Below, piece by piece: positions 29,821-38,425 of a DNA stretch of 40,649 nucleotides. The DNA comes from Gammaproteobacteria bacterium (lineage in GTDB: Bacteria; Pseudomonadota; Gammaproteobacteria; GCA-2400775): positions 1 through 40,649 of the forward strand of contig JAADIY010000029.1 in assembly GCA_013151045.1 (NCBI GenBank), in the 5' to 3' direction. The notes under the pieces were generated by a model. That model was given only the letters and a program-made list of their open reading frames with translations, had not been told where the DNA came from and made no database searches. How positions within the stretch are numbered: position 1 is the stretch's first letter; every line of letters starts with the position of its first letter. A program made the position numbers and the translations under genes.

Positions 29821-30072
29821 ATGACTAAACCTACTATCGCTGGTCGTACCCCCATACCTACTCAACTAGAGGCAGGTAAAACTTATTATTTCTGCACTTG
29901 TGGTTTGTCACAGAACCAACCGTTTTGTGATAGCTCGCATCGTGATAGCGATTTTTCACCAAAAGCATTTGCCGTTGATGAAAGTAAGGCGTATTACTTA
30001 TGTGCGTGCAAGCAGTCGGCTGATTTACCATTTTGTGATGGTACGCATTCAACGTTAGATGCCAGTCAATAA
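29821..30072 (+). CDS. Tandem CDGSH-type iron-sulfur protein
   Basis: This 83-aa protein carries two CDGSH zinc-finger-like motifs that each bind a 2Fe-2S cluster through three Cys and one His: C25, C27, C36, H40 (here CDSSH rather than CDGSH) and C61, C63, C72, H76 (CDGTH). Bacterial tandem CDGSH proteins are relatives of mitochondrial Miner2; proposed roles are redox or cluster transfer, and the partner is unknown. I chose ATG 29821, which follows AAGGGA; a TTG-like start 9 nt upstream is less likely. It lies between sucD and nadE with about 50 bp before it. Confidence 0.93.
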   Translation: MTKPTIAGRTPIPTQLEAGKTYYFCTCGLSQNQPFCDSSHRDSDFSPKAFAVDESKAYYLCACKQSADLPFCDGTHSTLDASQ

Positions 30073-30105
30073 CGTTACATTATTTCACTGTTAGGGCGAT
30101 TAGTT

Positions 30106-31719
30106 TTGGCAGAAAAGCTTCGTATAAGTATCGCGCAGTGCAATTTTCGTGTCGGTGATATTGAAGGTAATGCTGAGCAAATATTGTCTTCTGTCGCTTT
30201 CGCTCGTGATGAGCAGTCTGCTGACTTGGTGGTTTTTCCTGAGCTCAGTCTTAGTGGTTACCCGCCTGAAGATTTAGTATTGCGTGATGGGTTTTGTGCC
30301 GCAGTGGCTCAGACCCTTTATTCTCTAGCGAAGCAAATAAAAGGTATTCATGCGGTCATCGGGTACCCGTTAATGCAAGATGGTTTGTTGTATAACGCGG
30401 CATCCGTTATGGCTGACGGTAAAATACTTGATACGTATCATAAGCAACAAATTCCTAACTACGGTGTGTTTGATGAGAAGCGCTATTTTACGCCCGGCGA
30501 TCAGGCCTGTGTGTTTAGCATTAAAGGCACGTCATTAGCATTAACAATATGTGAAGATATTTGGCGGCCAGGACCTGCTAATCAAGCAGCGCGCGCTGGT
30601 GCAGACATGATCGTTAATATAAACGCCTCTCCCTATCATGCAGACAAACAAGGCGAGCGTGAATCGGTATTGGTTCAACGCGTGCGTGAAAGTAAATTAC
30701 CGATTGTTTATTGCAATTTGATTGGTGGCCAAGATGAACTCGTATTTGACGGCGGCTCTATGGTTATAGCTGCTGATGAATCTATTCATCGTTGCTCACC
30801 GTTATTTACCGATGCGCATACCTTGGTTGAGTTCGATAGAGATCTTAATCCGAGTTTAATTGAATCTTTTCAAATACCTATGCGCGAAGAAGCGATATAT
30901 CGCGCAATTGTGTTAGCAGTAAAAGATTATGTGCGGAAAAATGGTTTTCCGGGTGTGGTTATTGGTTTGTCAGGCGGTATTGATTCCGCTCTAACACTGG
31001 CGATTGCTGTTGACGCGCTGGGAGCAGAAAATGTTCAGGCGGTGATGATGCCATACCAGTATACCTCCGATATAAGTATCGAAGATGCTCGTGCAGAGGC
31101 TGAGGCGCTAGCTATTCGCTACGATGAAATTGCTATAGAGTCGATGGTAGATGCTTTTGTTACTGAGCTGAATCAAAAAGAAAATTTCTCTCCGGGTGAT
31201 TTGGCCAAACAAAACTTACAAGCACGCTGTCGCGGTGTCTTACTCATGGCGATTTCGAATGAGACGGGTCGTATGGTTTTGACCACCGGCAACAAAAGTG
31301 AAATGGCGGTAGGTTATGCGACGCTTTACGGCGATATGGCGGGTGGCTTTGCTCCATTGAAAGATGTGTCAAAAACATTGGTCTATCAGTTGGCAGAGTA
31401 TCGCAATACGATAAGCCAAGTGATTCCCGAACGGGTAATAACCCGACCACCTTCTGCTGAGTTGGCACCAGATCAAAAAGATGTCGATTCACTTCCGCCT
31501 TATGAGGTATTGGACCCAATTCTTGAAGCCTACGTTGAAGAAGATAAATCGATAGCAGAAATTGTTGCCGAGGGTTTTGTTGAAGAAACTGTGCGTAAGG
31601 TCGTCATGATGGTGAGGCGAAATGAGTACAAACGTCGGCAAGCACCACCGGGTGTCAAGCTAACGGCACGGGCGTTTGGTAGAGATCGACGTTATCCGAT
31701 AACGTCGTGTTATATTTGA
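30106..31719 (+). CDS. nadE: Glutamine-dependent NAD+ synthetase
   Basis: This enzyme makes NAD+ from deamido-NAD+, taking ammonia from glutamine. The 537-aa protein has an N-terminal nitrilase-type glutaminase domain with the catalytic triad E46 (VFPELSLSGYPPED), K113 (YHKQQIPNYG) and C149 (LTICEDIW), and a C-terminal synthetase domain with the ATP P-loop SGGIDS at 289-294 and TTGNKSE. It is the two-domain form, unlike the ammonia-only E. coli NadE. The start is TTG at 30106 with a modest AGGG upstream. It is followed 146 bp later by glnB. Confidence 0.95.
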   Translation: MAEKLRISIAQCNFRVGDIEGNAEQILSSVAFARDEQSADLVVFPELSLSGYPPEDLVLRDGFCAAVAQTLYSLAKQIKGIHAVIGYPLMQDGLLYNAASVMADGKILDTYHKQQIPNYGVFDEKRYFTPGDQACVFSIKGTSLALTICEDIWRPGPANQAARAGADMIVNINASPYHADKQGERESVLVQRVRESKLPIVYCNLIGGQDELVFDGGSMVIAADESIHRCSPLFTDAHTLVEFDRDLNPSLIESFQIPMREEAIYRAIVLAVKDYVRKNGFPGVVIGLSGGIDSALTLAIAVDALGAENVQAVMMPYQYTSDISIEDARAEAEALAIRYDEIAIESMVDAFVTELNQKENFSPGDLAKQNLQARCRGVLLMAISNETGRMVLTTGNKSEMAVGYATLYGDMAGGFAPLKDVSKTLVYQLAEYRNTISQVIPERVITRPPSAELAPDQKDVDSLPPYEVLDPILEAYVEEDKSIAEIVAEGFVEETVRKVVMMVRRNEYKRRQAPPGVKLTARAFGRDRRYPITSCYI

Positions 31720-31844
31720 TGGTAGATTGTCTGTGTCGCTAAGGTGCCTTTTGCCAAATTGACGTTAGGCATCGACGAAAATGTGTAGCCGTTGTACTAT
31801 AGGCCAACGCAAGCTTATTCAACGGTTTTTGCGAATACTAATAA

Positions 31845-32204
<360 letters not shown>

Positions 32205-32217
32205 AACGATTTTATAG

Positions 32218-32240
32218 ACAGCTCTCATCATGGGAGCTGT
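32218..32240. terminator. Hairpin between glnB and bamD
   Basis: A 9-bp stem ACAGCTCTC / GGGAGCTGT with one wobble and loop ATCAT lies 14 bp after the glnB stop, between converging genes. The T tract (TGAACTTTTATTT) starts several bases late, so termination efficiency is uncertain. Confidence 0.45.
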
Positions 32241-32299
32241 TGAACTTTTATTTAGCTGCGTTTGAATTCCGTATTGGAATATTAAGCAGGCTATTTTCT

Positions 32300-33088
32300 T
32301 TAGCTTTTAGTTTTTCCGCTAGGCGTTCTGCTAAGTGGATGCTCAGGGTAGTTAAGCTGTAGCACACTTAGGCTCTCATTCGATAAATAGTGCATACCCA
32401 GGCGCTTGTATGTGCGGACTAATATTGCCAATGCTTCAGCAGTGGCATTCGATTGCGGGAGTTTCTCAATAATATATTTTGCACGGTTAATTGCTGCCAC
32501 AAAGGCGCCGCGTTTGACGTAAAACTGTGCGACGTGTAATTCATGGTCAGCCAGAATATTGCGCAGATAAATCATGCGTTGTCGTGCATCAGCACTGTAT
32601 TGGCTTTCCGGGTATTTGGTCACTAACTCTGAAAAATATTGAAAGGACTCGTTTGACGTACGCGGGTCTCTTGTCGCTGGATCAAAAAAACGAATTGGAC
32701 CAAATTTTCCTGATCTATCGTCAAAGGTCGCTAGGCCACGCAGGTAATAAGCACGATCAACCTTTTCATGGCGTGGGTTCAGCCGAATAAAGCGGTTGGC
32801 TGAGCTTAGAGCGAGTTCAGGTTCAGCGTTATCAAGATGGACAAAGCCGATATCGAGTTGAGCACGCTGGGCAAATGGGCCAAACGGAAAGCGTTTTTCT
32901 AGTTCTTGGAAGTATTCAACAGAGAGATCGTAGTTTTTCTTACGGTAGGCGGCGCTGGCTTCGTCATAAAGGCGCGCGGCACTCCAGTTGGAAGGGATAT
33001 CGTCTTTGTCTGGAAATAATGAGCAGCCACTGCTTAGTAATATGGATGTAAAAAGGAGTAGGGCAAGTAGAGGACGCAAGCAAGACAC
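32300..33088 (-). CDS. bamD: Outer membrane assembly lipoprotein BamD
   Basis: BamD is the essential TPR lipoprotein of the BAM complex that inserts beta-barrel proteins. The 262-aa precursor has a lipoprotein signal ending LLSSG-C (C22), then tetratricopeptide repeats over about 40-245 (LYDEASAAYRKKNYDLSVEYFQELEKRFPFG; AYYLRGLATF). Length and motifs match E. coli BamD (245 mature). The start is GTG at 33088 with no clear Shine-Dalgarno; TTG at 33079 would also leave a full signal peptide. It lies downstream of two BamD-like genes on the same strand. Confidence 0.94.
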   Translation of the reverse strand: MSCLRPLLALLLFTSILLSSGCSLFPDKDDIPSNWSAARLYDEASAAYRKKNYDLSVEYFQELEKRFPFGPFAQRAQLDIGFVHLDNAEPELALSSANRFIRLNPRHEKVDRAYYLRGLATFDDRSGKFGPIRFFDPATRDPRTSNESFQYFSELVTKYPESQYSADARQRMIYLRNILADHELHVAQFYVKRGAFVAAINRAKYIIEKLPQSNATAEALAILVRTYKRLGMHYLSNESLSVLQLNYPEHPLSRTPSGKTKS

Positions 33089-33172
33089 GAGGATATTCCA
33101 ATTGATCTAAACGATTAGTATAGCAAAGCTACTGCGATTTTGATGTCGCATACATTACAGATTTAATCGATG

Positions 33173-34477
33173 TTATTTGAGCTTACTGTGAATATCTGAC
33201 ATTGGTCGCACCCACGGATTGGGCGCTTGGAGTTCAGCGCTAAGGCCTTGTAATGCCAGTAGAGCCTCATTTCTACTGCGGTAATTGCCATAGGTTAAGG
33301 TATACCAATCACCGTTCTCATTGCTCGTGCGGAAATAATGCGCTTCGTCAGCAATGTCGTGGGTATCGATATATTCTTGTAATGCATTTTCGTTGTTGGT
33401 GCCAAGTAATTGCAGGGTATAGCCAGTACTAGGCTGTGATAAATACCAGGTTTCTTGGTCATTGCTAGCCCTGGCGATGACGAAATCGCTAGGGTCGGCA
33501 GTATTTGGAGTAATAAGCTGTAAGGGGCTTTCGTCTGCGGCTTCTTTAATGCTTCTGTGTTGAATGTCTCGGGGTTGCGGAATGTTCGCTTTGGCAGCCG
33601 CTACCGCTGAGCTCGGCGCGCCATTTTGTTTTTGTTTAAGTTTAAACGGGTCAACACGCGTCACTTCATTACCACTATTGTGGTTGCTAGCAATGTGGTG
33701 ATAGTCCGGGTATTTTCGCTCTAGCGCTTTGCGTACGTCAGTGGCATTGATCAAATCACCCTGCGCAGTAAATGCGTCAATCATTACCGAGTATGCCTCA
33801 GGCGTTGATTCGGAGCGCGCATAATTTTTTATGACGTATTCAGCTCGGGCAATAGCTTCTTTATACTTATTAAAGGATAAGGCCGTTCTGGCGGCCGTGA
33901 TCTCATGTTCGGCAAGTTTGCTATGCAGAACTTCCATACGTATGCGCGCATCTTGATTGTATTTGCTGTTAGGGTAAAGGCGGACCAATTCAGCGAAAGA
34001 TTCAAATGCTTTACGTGCCATGGTGGTCCGAGCATTGCCGGTGAGGTCACGATTTTGTAGTTGTCGAAGACCACCGTTATAGCGAGCGAGGCCACGCAAA
34101 TAATAGGCATAGTCAATGAGCGAATGTTCAGGGTAGGTTTGAATGAAAGCGTTACTGGTCTCAACAGCAGGTTCGCTATCGCCCAATTTATAGTGAGCAT
34201 AACCGCTGCCTAGCAAAGCTTGTGGTGCGCTTTTGTCTTCTGGATATTGTTTGCGCAGACGGGTGAATTGCGCAAGTGCTTCGTCATAGTCGCCACTATC
34301 GACAGCACTTTGACCGCGAGCATAGATTGTCATCGCCGGGTTTTCAGACTTGCTATTGGGGCTGTGAATAGCGTTCGTTGGTGTTGTGCTAGGAGTGCTT
34401 GAACACGATGCGCAAATCAGAATCACTAAACCTATTAGCGTGAATTTATGCACTGATTTAGCTGTTCTGCTTTTCAT
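33173..34477 (-). CDS. BamD-like TPR lipoprotein with C-terminal SPOR domain
   Basis: This 434-aa protein has a lipoprotein-type signal (helix 11-21, ICAS-C at C25; Cys at -3 is unusual), a BamD-like TPR region (about 45-255: YARGQSAVDSGDYDEALAQF, AYYLRGLARY, AFESFAELVRLYPNSKY), a disordered linker, and a C-terminal SPOR domain (about 350-434: STGYTLQLLG, then WYTLTYGNYRSRNEA). SPOR domains bind denuded glycan at the septum. I chose ATG 34475-34477 since it leaves a clean signal peptide; the frame is open to 34564 but that part overlaps the neighbouring pseudogene. The inferred role is an envelope scaffold at the division site linked to beta-barrel assembly. Confidence 0.85.
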   Translation of the reverse strand: MKSRTAKSVHKFTLIGLVILICASCSSTPSTTPTNAIHSPNSKSENPAMTIYARGQSAVDSGDYDEALAQFTRLRKQYPEDKSAPQALLGSGYAHYKLGDSEPAVETSNAFIQTYPEHSLIDYAYYLRGLARYNGGLRQLQNRDLTGNARTTMARKAFESFAELVRLYPNSKYNQDARIRMEVLHSKLAEHEITAARTALSFNKYKEAIARAEYVIKNYARSESTPEAYSVMIDAFTAQGDLINATDVRKALERKYPDYHHIASNHNSGNEVTRVDPFKLKQKQNGAPSSAVAAAKANIPQPRDIQHRSIKEAADESPLQLITPNTADPSDFVIARASNDQETWYLSQPSTGYTLQLLGTNNENALQEYIDTHDIADEAHYFRTSNENGDWYTLTYGNYRSRNEALLALQGLSAELQAPNPWVRPMSDIHSKLK

Positions 34478-35184
34478 TAAGTAGTTGATGGTCAATTTCT
34501 CTTTGTGAAAGCGATTTATGTAAAGAATCTGCTTTAATTTGTTTGCCCTGAGCTGCGAAAGCACCGATCATAATGGCACACGCCTTATGTACTCAGCGCG
34601 CGCAATTGCTTCATGGTTTTTATCTTGTTCCGATACTCTTTTGGCCAAAACCAATTTGTTATCAGCAAGGCTATTAAATAATGCTTCCATTCGTGTGCGT
34701 GAATCTTCGTGATATTGGCTGTTTGGGTAGTACGCCACTACCTGTAAAAAAGATTCAAACGCTTCGCGTGCCAAACTATCGCGATTATTGCTGACTACTT
34801 CGTTACTTTGCAACTTTTTGATTCCCGCACTATAACGCGCTAAGCCATGTAAATAAAAGGCATAATCGAGTAACGCGTAACTTTTCTTTGGCTCAATAAA
34901 GTTGCTGGTAATTTTTGCTGAGCTTTCTACACCGCCTAATTGGTAATGTGCGTAAGCAATACTTAGCAGCGCCTGTGGTATTCTTTGGTCAGTTGGAAAG
35001 TTATCTATATAATGTCGTGACAATATGTGAGTGCTGGCGAGTATTGACCTAGGCTGATCGCATTTTGTCCGCGAGAATACCTGATTTGCTGATTTGCCCT
35101 CGTTTGCAAGCATTGTATTGCTCTTGATGGGTGTTTCTCCTCTGTTATTAGAAAATGGCTTGGGTAAGTCGGCGGTGACTTCAT
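34458..35184 (-). pseudogene. Decayed third BamD-like TPR gene
   Basis: Three reading frames are needed to follow homology with the neighbouring SPOR-type gene. Frame one (about 35184 to 35008) gives IRYSRGQNAISLGQYSPALTY. A TA dinucleotide surplus in TATATA (35006-35011) shifts to frame two (DNFPTDQRIPQALL onward through AIARAEY), which stops at 34568. A third frame (34571 to 34458) continues the homology with MIGAFAAQGKQIKADSLHKS against MIDAFTAQGDLINATDVRKA. About 16 residues (an out-of-frame deletion) are missing between frames two and three. No lipobox or SPOR domain remains. The tail overlaps the start of the intact copy by 20 bp. This is tandem duplication followed by decay; one sequencing error could not explain both lesions. 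Confidence 0.8.
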
Positions 35185-35353
35185 ATTAAAGAACAAGGCT
35201 GCGGATGCGGTTTTAGTGAAGACTACCGGCCATTGTCTTAATTTGTGCTGAATTATAGAAATGGTCACCACTCTGTTAATACACTATTTGCCGTTATGGG
35301 CAAGGTTGTGGCCAGTGTTATGATTTATTAGGCACCCTAGAGCAAGCCCCTAT

Positions 35354-36331
35354 ATGACAAAAACATCGACAGACAATACTTATTTGTCGGCAACGGTTTC
35401 CGCAGAATGCAATGGTTTGAGGCTAGATCAAGCCTTGGCACGTATGTGGTCAGAGTATTCGCGTTCGCGGCTGAAGCAGTGGGTTGATCAAGGCTTAGTG
35501 AAGGTCAATGATGAGAGTTTGCGACCTCGGGATAAAGTGTTTGCAGGGGATGTGATTTCTCTGCAGCCGCAGCAAATCCCCGACGAGACGTGGAGCGCAG
35601 AAGACATCGCCATTGACGTTGTCTACGACGACGATGCGTTGATGGTCGTCAACAAGGCAGCAGGGATGGTCGTGCACCCGGCAGCAGGAAATTATAACGG
35701 CACGCTAGTCAATGCCTTACTTCACTACGCGCCTGATTTAGCAGGTCTTCCGCGAGCAGGCATTGTTCACCGACTGGATAAGGATACGACAGGTTTGTTG
35801 GTCATCGCTAAGACTTTGCAGGCACATAAAATATTGGTCGAGCAGTTAGAGCAACGTAGCGTTAAACGTAAATATGTAGCGATAGTGCAGGGCACCATGG
35901 TGGCGGGTTCGACGATTAATGAGCCGATAGCGCGACATCCTGTGAATCGGCAGCGTATGGCGGTAGTCTCGACCGGTAGAGAGGCGATTACTCATTATCG
36001 TGTTCGAGAGCGCTTTCGTCGTCACACAATGGTAGATGTGCAGCTAGAAACTGGGCGTACACACCAAATTCGTGTGCATATGGCGCATATAAAATGCCCA
36101 TTGCTTGGCGATCCGGTTTACAACGGGCGAGCGCGGCGTATGGCAGGTGCATCTCCAGAGTTGACGGAATGTCTGGATGGATTCAAACGCCAAGCCTTGC
36201 ATGCGTTTGAGCTAGGGCTGATTCATCCTGATAGTGGCGAGCCAATTGAGTGGCAAGCACCTATACCCGACGATATAGTTGCTGTTGCCGATGCCTTGCG
36301 TTTAGATAACACTCTGCATAATGGAATATAA
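35354..36331 (+). CDS. rluD: 23S rRNA pseudouridine synthase RluD
   Basis: RluD makes pseudouridines 1911/1915/1917 in helix 69 of 23S rRNA. The 325-aa sequence has an N-terminal S4 RNA-binding domain (about 20-70), then the RluA-family catalytic core with HRLDKDTTGLL (catalytic D142) and ETGRTHQIRVH. Length equals E. coli RluD (326). It overlaps pgeF by 11 bp. The bamD / rluD / pgeF cluster is conserved in gammaproteobacteria, with bamD on the opposite strand. Confidence 0.95.
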   Translation: MTKTSTDNTYLSATVSAECNGLRLDQALARMWSEYSRSRLKQWVDQGLVKVNDESLRPRDKVFAGDVISLQPQQIPDETWSAEDIAIDVVYDDDALMVVNKAAGMVVHPAAGNYNGTLVNALLHYAPDLAGLPRAGIVHRLDKDTTGLLVIAKTLQAHKILVEQLEQRSVKRKYVAIVQGTMVAGSTINEPIARHPVNRQRMAVVSTGREAITHYRVRERFRRHTMVDVQLETGRTHQIRVHMAHIKCPLLGDPVYNGRARRMAGASPELTECLDGFKRQALHAFELGLIHPDSGEPIEWQAPIPDDIVAVADALRLDNTLHNGI

Positions 36332-37067
36332 GGCTGCGTTAATATACCCAGACTGGCCGGCACCCTCTTGGGTGCATGCGGTATCAACGACACGACAGGG
36401 TGGTGTTAGCAGCGGACCTTTTTCAAGTTTTAATCTTGCTCAGCACGTTGGCGACAGCAATGACAATGTATCTTTAAATCGTGCTCGATTAGTGGGCAAT
36501 GTTTGTTTGTCGCAAGAGCCGGCTTGGCTGACTCAAGTGCATGGGAATCGTGTGCTGGATGTTGCAAATATCGATAGCAACGGCTTAACCGAGGCGGACG
36601 CGAGCTATGCTAGCAAAGCAGATCAAGCATGTGTCGTTATGACGGCGGATTGTTTGCCTATTCTATTGTGTCATCGTAAGAAAAAAATAGTGGCGGCAGT
36701 CCACGCAGGGTGGCGCGGTTTAGTGCAGGGAGTCGTCGAAGCGACCTTGTCGCCTTTCGGCGATGACCGGTCGCAAATCATCGCTTGGCTTGGACCAGGC
36801 ATAAGCAATAAGGCTTTTGAGGTGGGTGATGATGTTTGCCAAGCTTTTGCTACAGATAAAGATAAACCATCGTGTTTTAGCGCCATTAGCGAGACGCGAT
36901 GGCATGCCGACTTATATGAACTTGTGAGATTGCGCCTAAACCGTGCGGGCGTGGACGCGATATATGGTGGCGAGTTTTGTACTTACACTGATTCCGAGCG
37001 TTTCTTTTCTTATCGACGAGACGGAAAAACCGGTCGTATGGCCAGCTTGATATGGCTAGCTGATTAA
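36321..37067 (+). CDS. pgeF: Purine nucleoside phosphorylase / laccase-domain protein (YfiH)
   Basis: This 248-aa member of the DUF152 / multicopper-like YfiH family has the zinc site and active-site motifs MTADCLPILLC and AVHAGWRGLVQG, plus the C-terminal CTYTDSERFFSYRRDG. Earlier called polyphenol oxidase, members have since been shown to have purine nucleoside phosphorylase activity, and E. coli PgeF has been linked to editing of peptidoglycan stems with L-Ser. The start ATG overlaps rluD. It converges on tesA with a 13-bp gap and no terminator. Confidence 0.94.
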   Translation: MEYKAALIYPDWPAPSWVHAVSTTRQGGVSSGPFSSFNLAQHVGDSNDNVSLNRARLVGNVCLSQEPAWLTQVHGNRVLDVANIDSNGLTEADASYASKADQACVVMTADCLPILLCHRKKKIVAAVHAGWRGLVQGVVEATLSPFGDDRSQIIAWLGPGISNKAFEVGDDVCQAFATDKDKPSCFSAISETRWHADLYELVRLRLNRAGVDAIYGGEFCTYTDSERFFSYRRDGKTGRMASLIWLAD

Positions 37068-37080
37068 GCGATAGGCTAAG

Positions 37081-37710
37081 CTATTTCAATAGCTGATGAA
37101 TGGTTGGCCAAACATTATCTAATATAAGTACTTGCGCGTCGGCTGATGGGTGAATTTGATCAGCTTGAAAATAATTGGGGTCATCTTCAAAACCTGACAA
37201 CATAGATGGAACCAGTGCGACATCATGTTTGTCTGCTAGTAGAGAAAAACTGTCACTAAAGGCCTTGGTATAGGTGGGTCCGTAGTTAGGTGGGAGCTGT
37301 ACGCCTAATAGCATTACCTCAGACCCGCTGGTTTTAGCAGTAACAATCATTTGGTCAAGGTTGTTACGCATTTCATCAATGGGTAACCCTCTTAGTCCAT
37401 CATTACCGCCAAGCTCAATAATAGTGAGGCTGGGTTTGGCATAGCGCAGTGCTTCATTGATGCGACTGAGGCCGCCAGCTGTGGTGTCGCCACCGATACT
37501 GGCGTTAACGGTGGTTGCTGAGAAATTATTTTCGCCAAGACGCTTTTCTAGCAAACTGACCCAGCCAGCGTCTTGTGGCATATTGTAGGCGGCGCTCAAG
37601 CTGTCGCCAACGACAAGAATAGTATGTTTTTCTACCGACGAAGCGAGTGTTACGACGGTAAATAGCATGGTGCTAATTAGCGTAGTCAATAAGGTAATAA
37701 ATTTATTCAT
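37081..37710 (-). CDS. tesA: Periplasmic multifunctional esterase TesA
   Basis: TesA is the SGNH hydrolase of the periplasm with acyl-CoA thioesterase, arylesterase and lysophospholipase activity. The 209-aa precursor has a signal peptide (cut near residue 23, VVTLA-SS), the GDSL block (S37), block III GGND (N103), and the DxxH pair D184/H187 in DQIHPSA. It is divergent from the YbbA/YbbP-type transporter; the same neighbourhood exists in E. coli, which suggests the hydrolase and transporter work together. Confidence 0.95.
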   Translation of the reverse strand: MNKFITLLTTLISTMLFTVVTLASSVEKHTILVVGDSLSAAYNMPQDAGWVSLLEKRLGENNFSATTVNASIGGDTTAGGLSRINEALRYAKPSLTIIELGGNDGLRGLPIDEMRNNLDQMIVTAKTSGSEVMLLGVQLPPNYGPTYTKAFSDSFSLLADKHDVALVPSMLSGFEDDPNYFQADQIHPSADAQVLILDNVWPTIHQLLK

Positions 37711-37735
37711 GAATGATCAAGTTAAGTCTTCGTCA

Positions 37736-38425
37736 ATGCCTGCATCAATGTTAGTTGTTTCATCGCTTACCAAAGTAGTCGCCAGTCCGGGCGGTGAATT
37801 ACGCTTGTTGCAAGATATTAATTTTAGCGTAGATGCCGGCGAGCGTGTCGCAATTATTGGTGCCTCGGGTGCAGGTAAATCGACTTTGTTGGGGTTGTTA
37901 GCGGGTTTGGACACACCAACCAGTGGTTCGGTTCAGCTCAATGGGGTTAATTTATTTGATCTTAATGAAGATCAGCGCGCACGCATGCGTGGCGACAATA
38001 TGAGTTTTGTTTTTCAATCGTTTCAATTGTTAGCCAATCTTAATGCATTAGAAAATGTGGCTTTACCCTTAGAAATAAAAGGCGATGATCAGGCCTTAAA
38101 TAAGGCGAAAGAGCGGCTTGACGAAGTAGGTTTGGCTGAACGAATACACCATTATCCATCGCAATTATCTGGTGGAGAGCAACAGCGTGTGGCCTTGGCG
38201 CGTGCGTTTATCACCGAGCCAAAATTGCTGCTTGCAGATGAGCCGACAGGAAGCCTCGATCACGACACGGGTGTGTCGGTGATTAATTTATTAACTCAAC
38301 TTAATGAAACACAGGGTTCGACACTAATAATTGTAACCCATGATGAGAAAATAGCCGAGTATTGCCAACGCGTTATTACCATTGAAGCTGGGCGTATTCA
38401 GGGTATTTCGGACGCAACAAAATGA
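37736..38425 (+). CDS. ybbA: ABC transporter ATP-binding protein, YbbA/LolD-like
   Basis: This cytoplasmic ATPase of about 229 aa has Walker [10 protein letters not shown] (42-50), Q-loop FVFQSF, the signature [14 protein letters not shown], Walker B LLLADEP and the switch VTHD. It belongs to the MacB/LolD-type (type VII) class. It pairs with the permease that starts on its stop codon (ATGA). The start is unsure: ATG 37736 gives the family length; ATG 37709 is in frame but overlaps the tesA start codon on the other strand, and 37748 is another option. Divergence from tesA and the YbbP-like permease support ybbA over lolD. Confidence 0.88.
   Translation: MPASMLVVSSLTKVVASPGGELRLLQDINFSVDAGERVAIIGASGAGKSTLLGLLAGLDTPTSGSVQLNGVNLFDLNEDQRARMRGDNMSFVFQSFQLLANLNALENVALPLEIKGDDQALNKAKERLDEVGLAERIHHYPSQLSGGEQQRVALARAFITEPKLLLADEPTGSLDHDTGVSVINLLTQLNETQGSTLIIVTHDEKIAEYCQRVITIEAGRIQGISDATK

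Noticed and set aside
34477-34564. N-terminal extension of the SPOR-type lipoprotein
   Set aside because: The extra 29 codons overlap the tail of the pseudogene in another frame and would bury the lipoprotein signal peptide.
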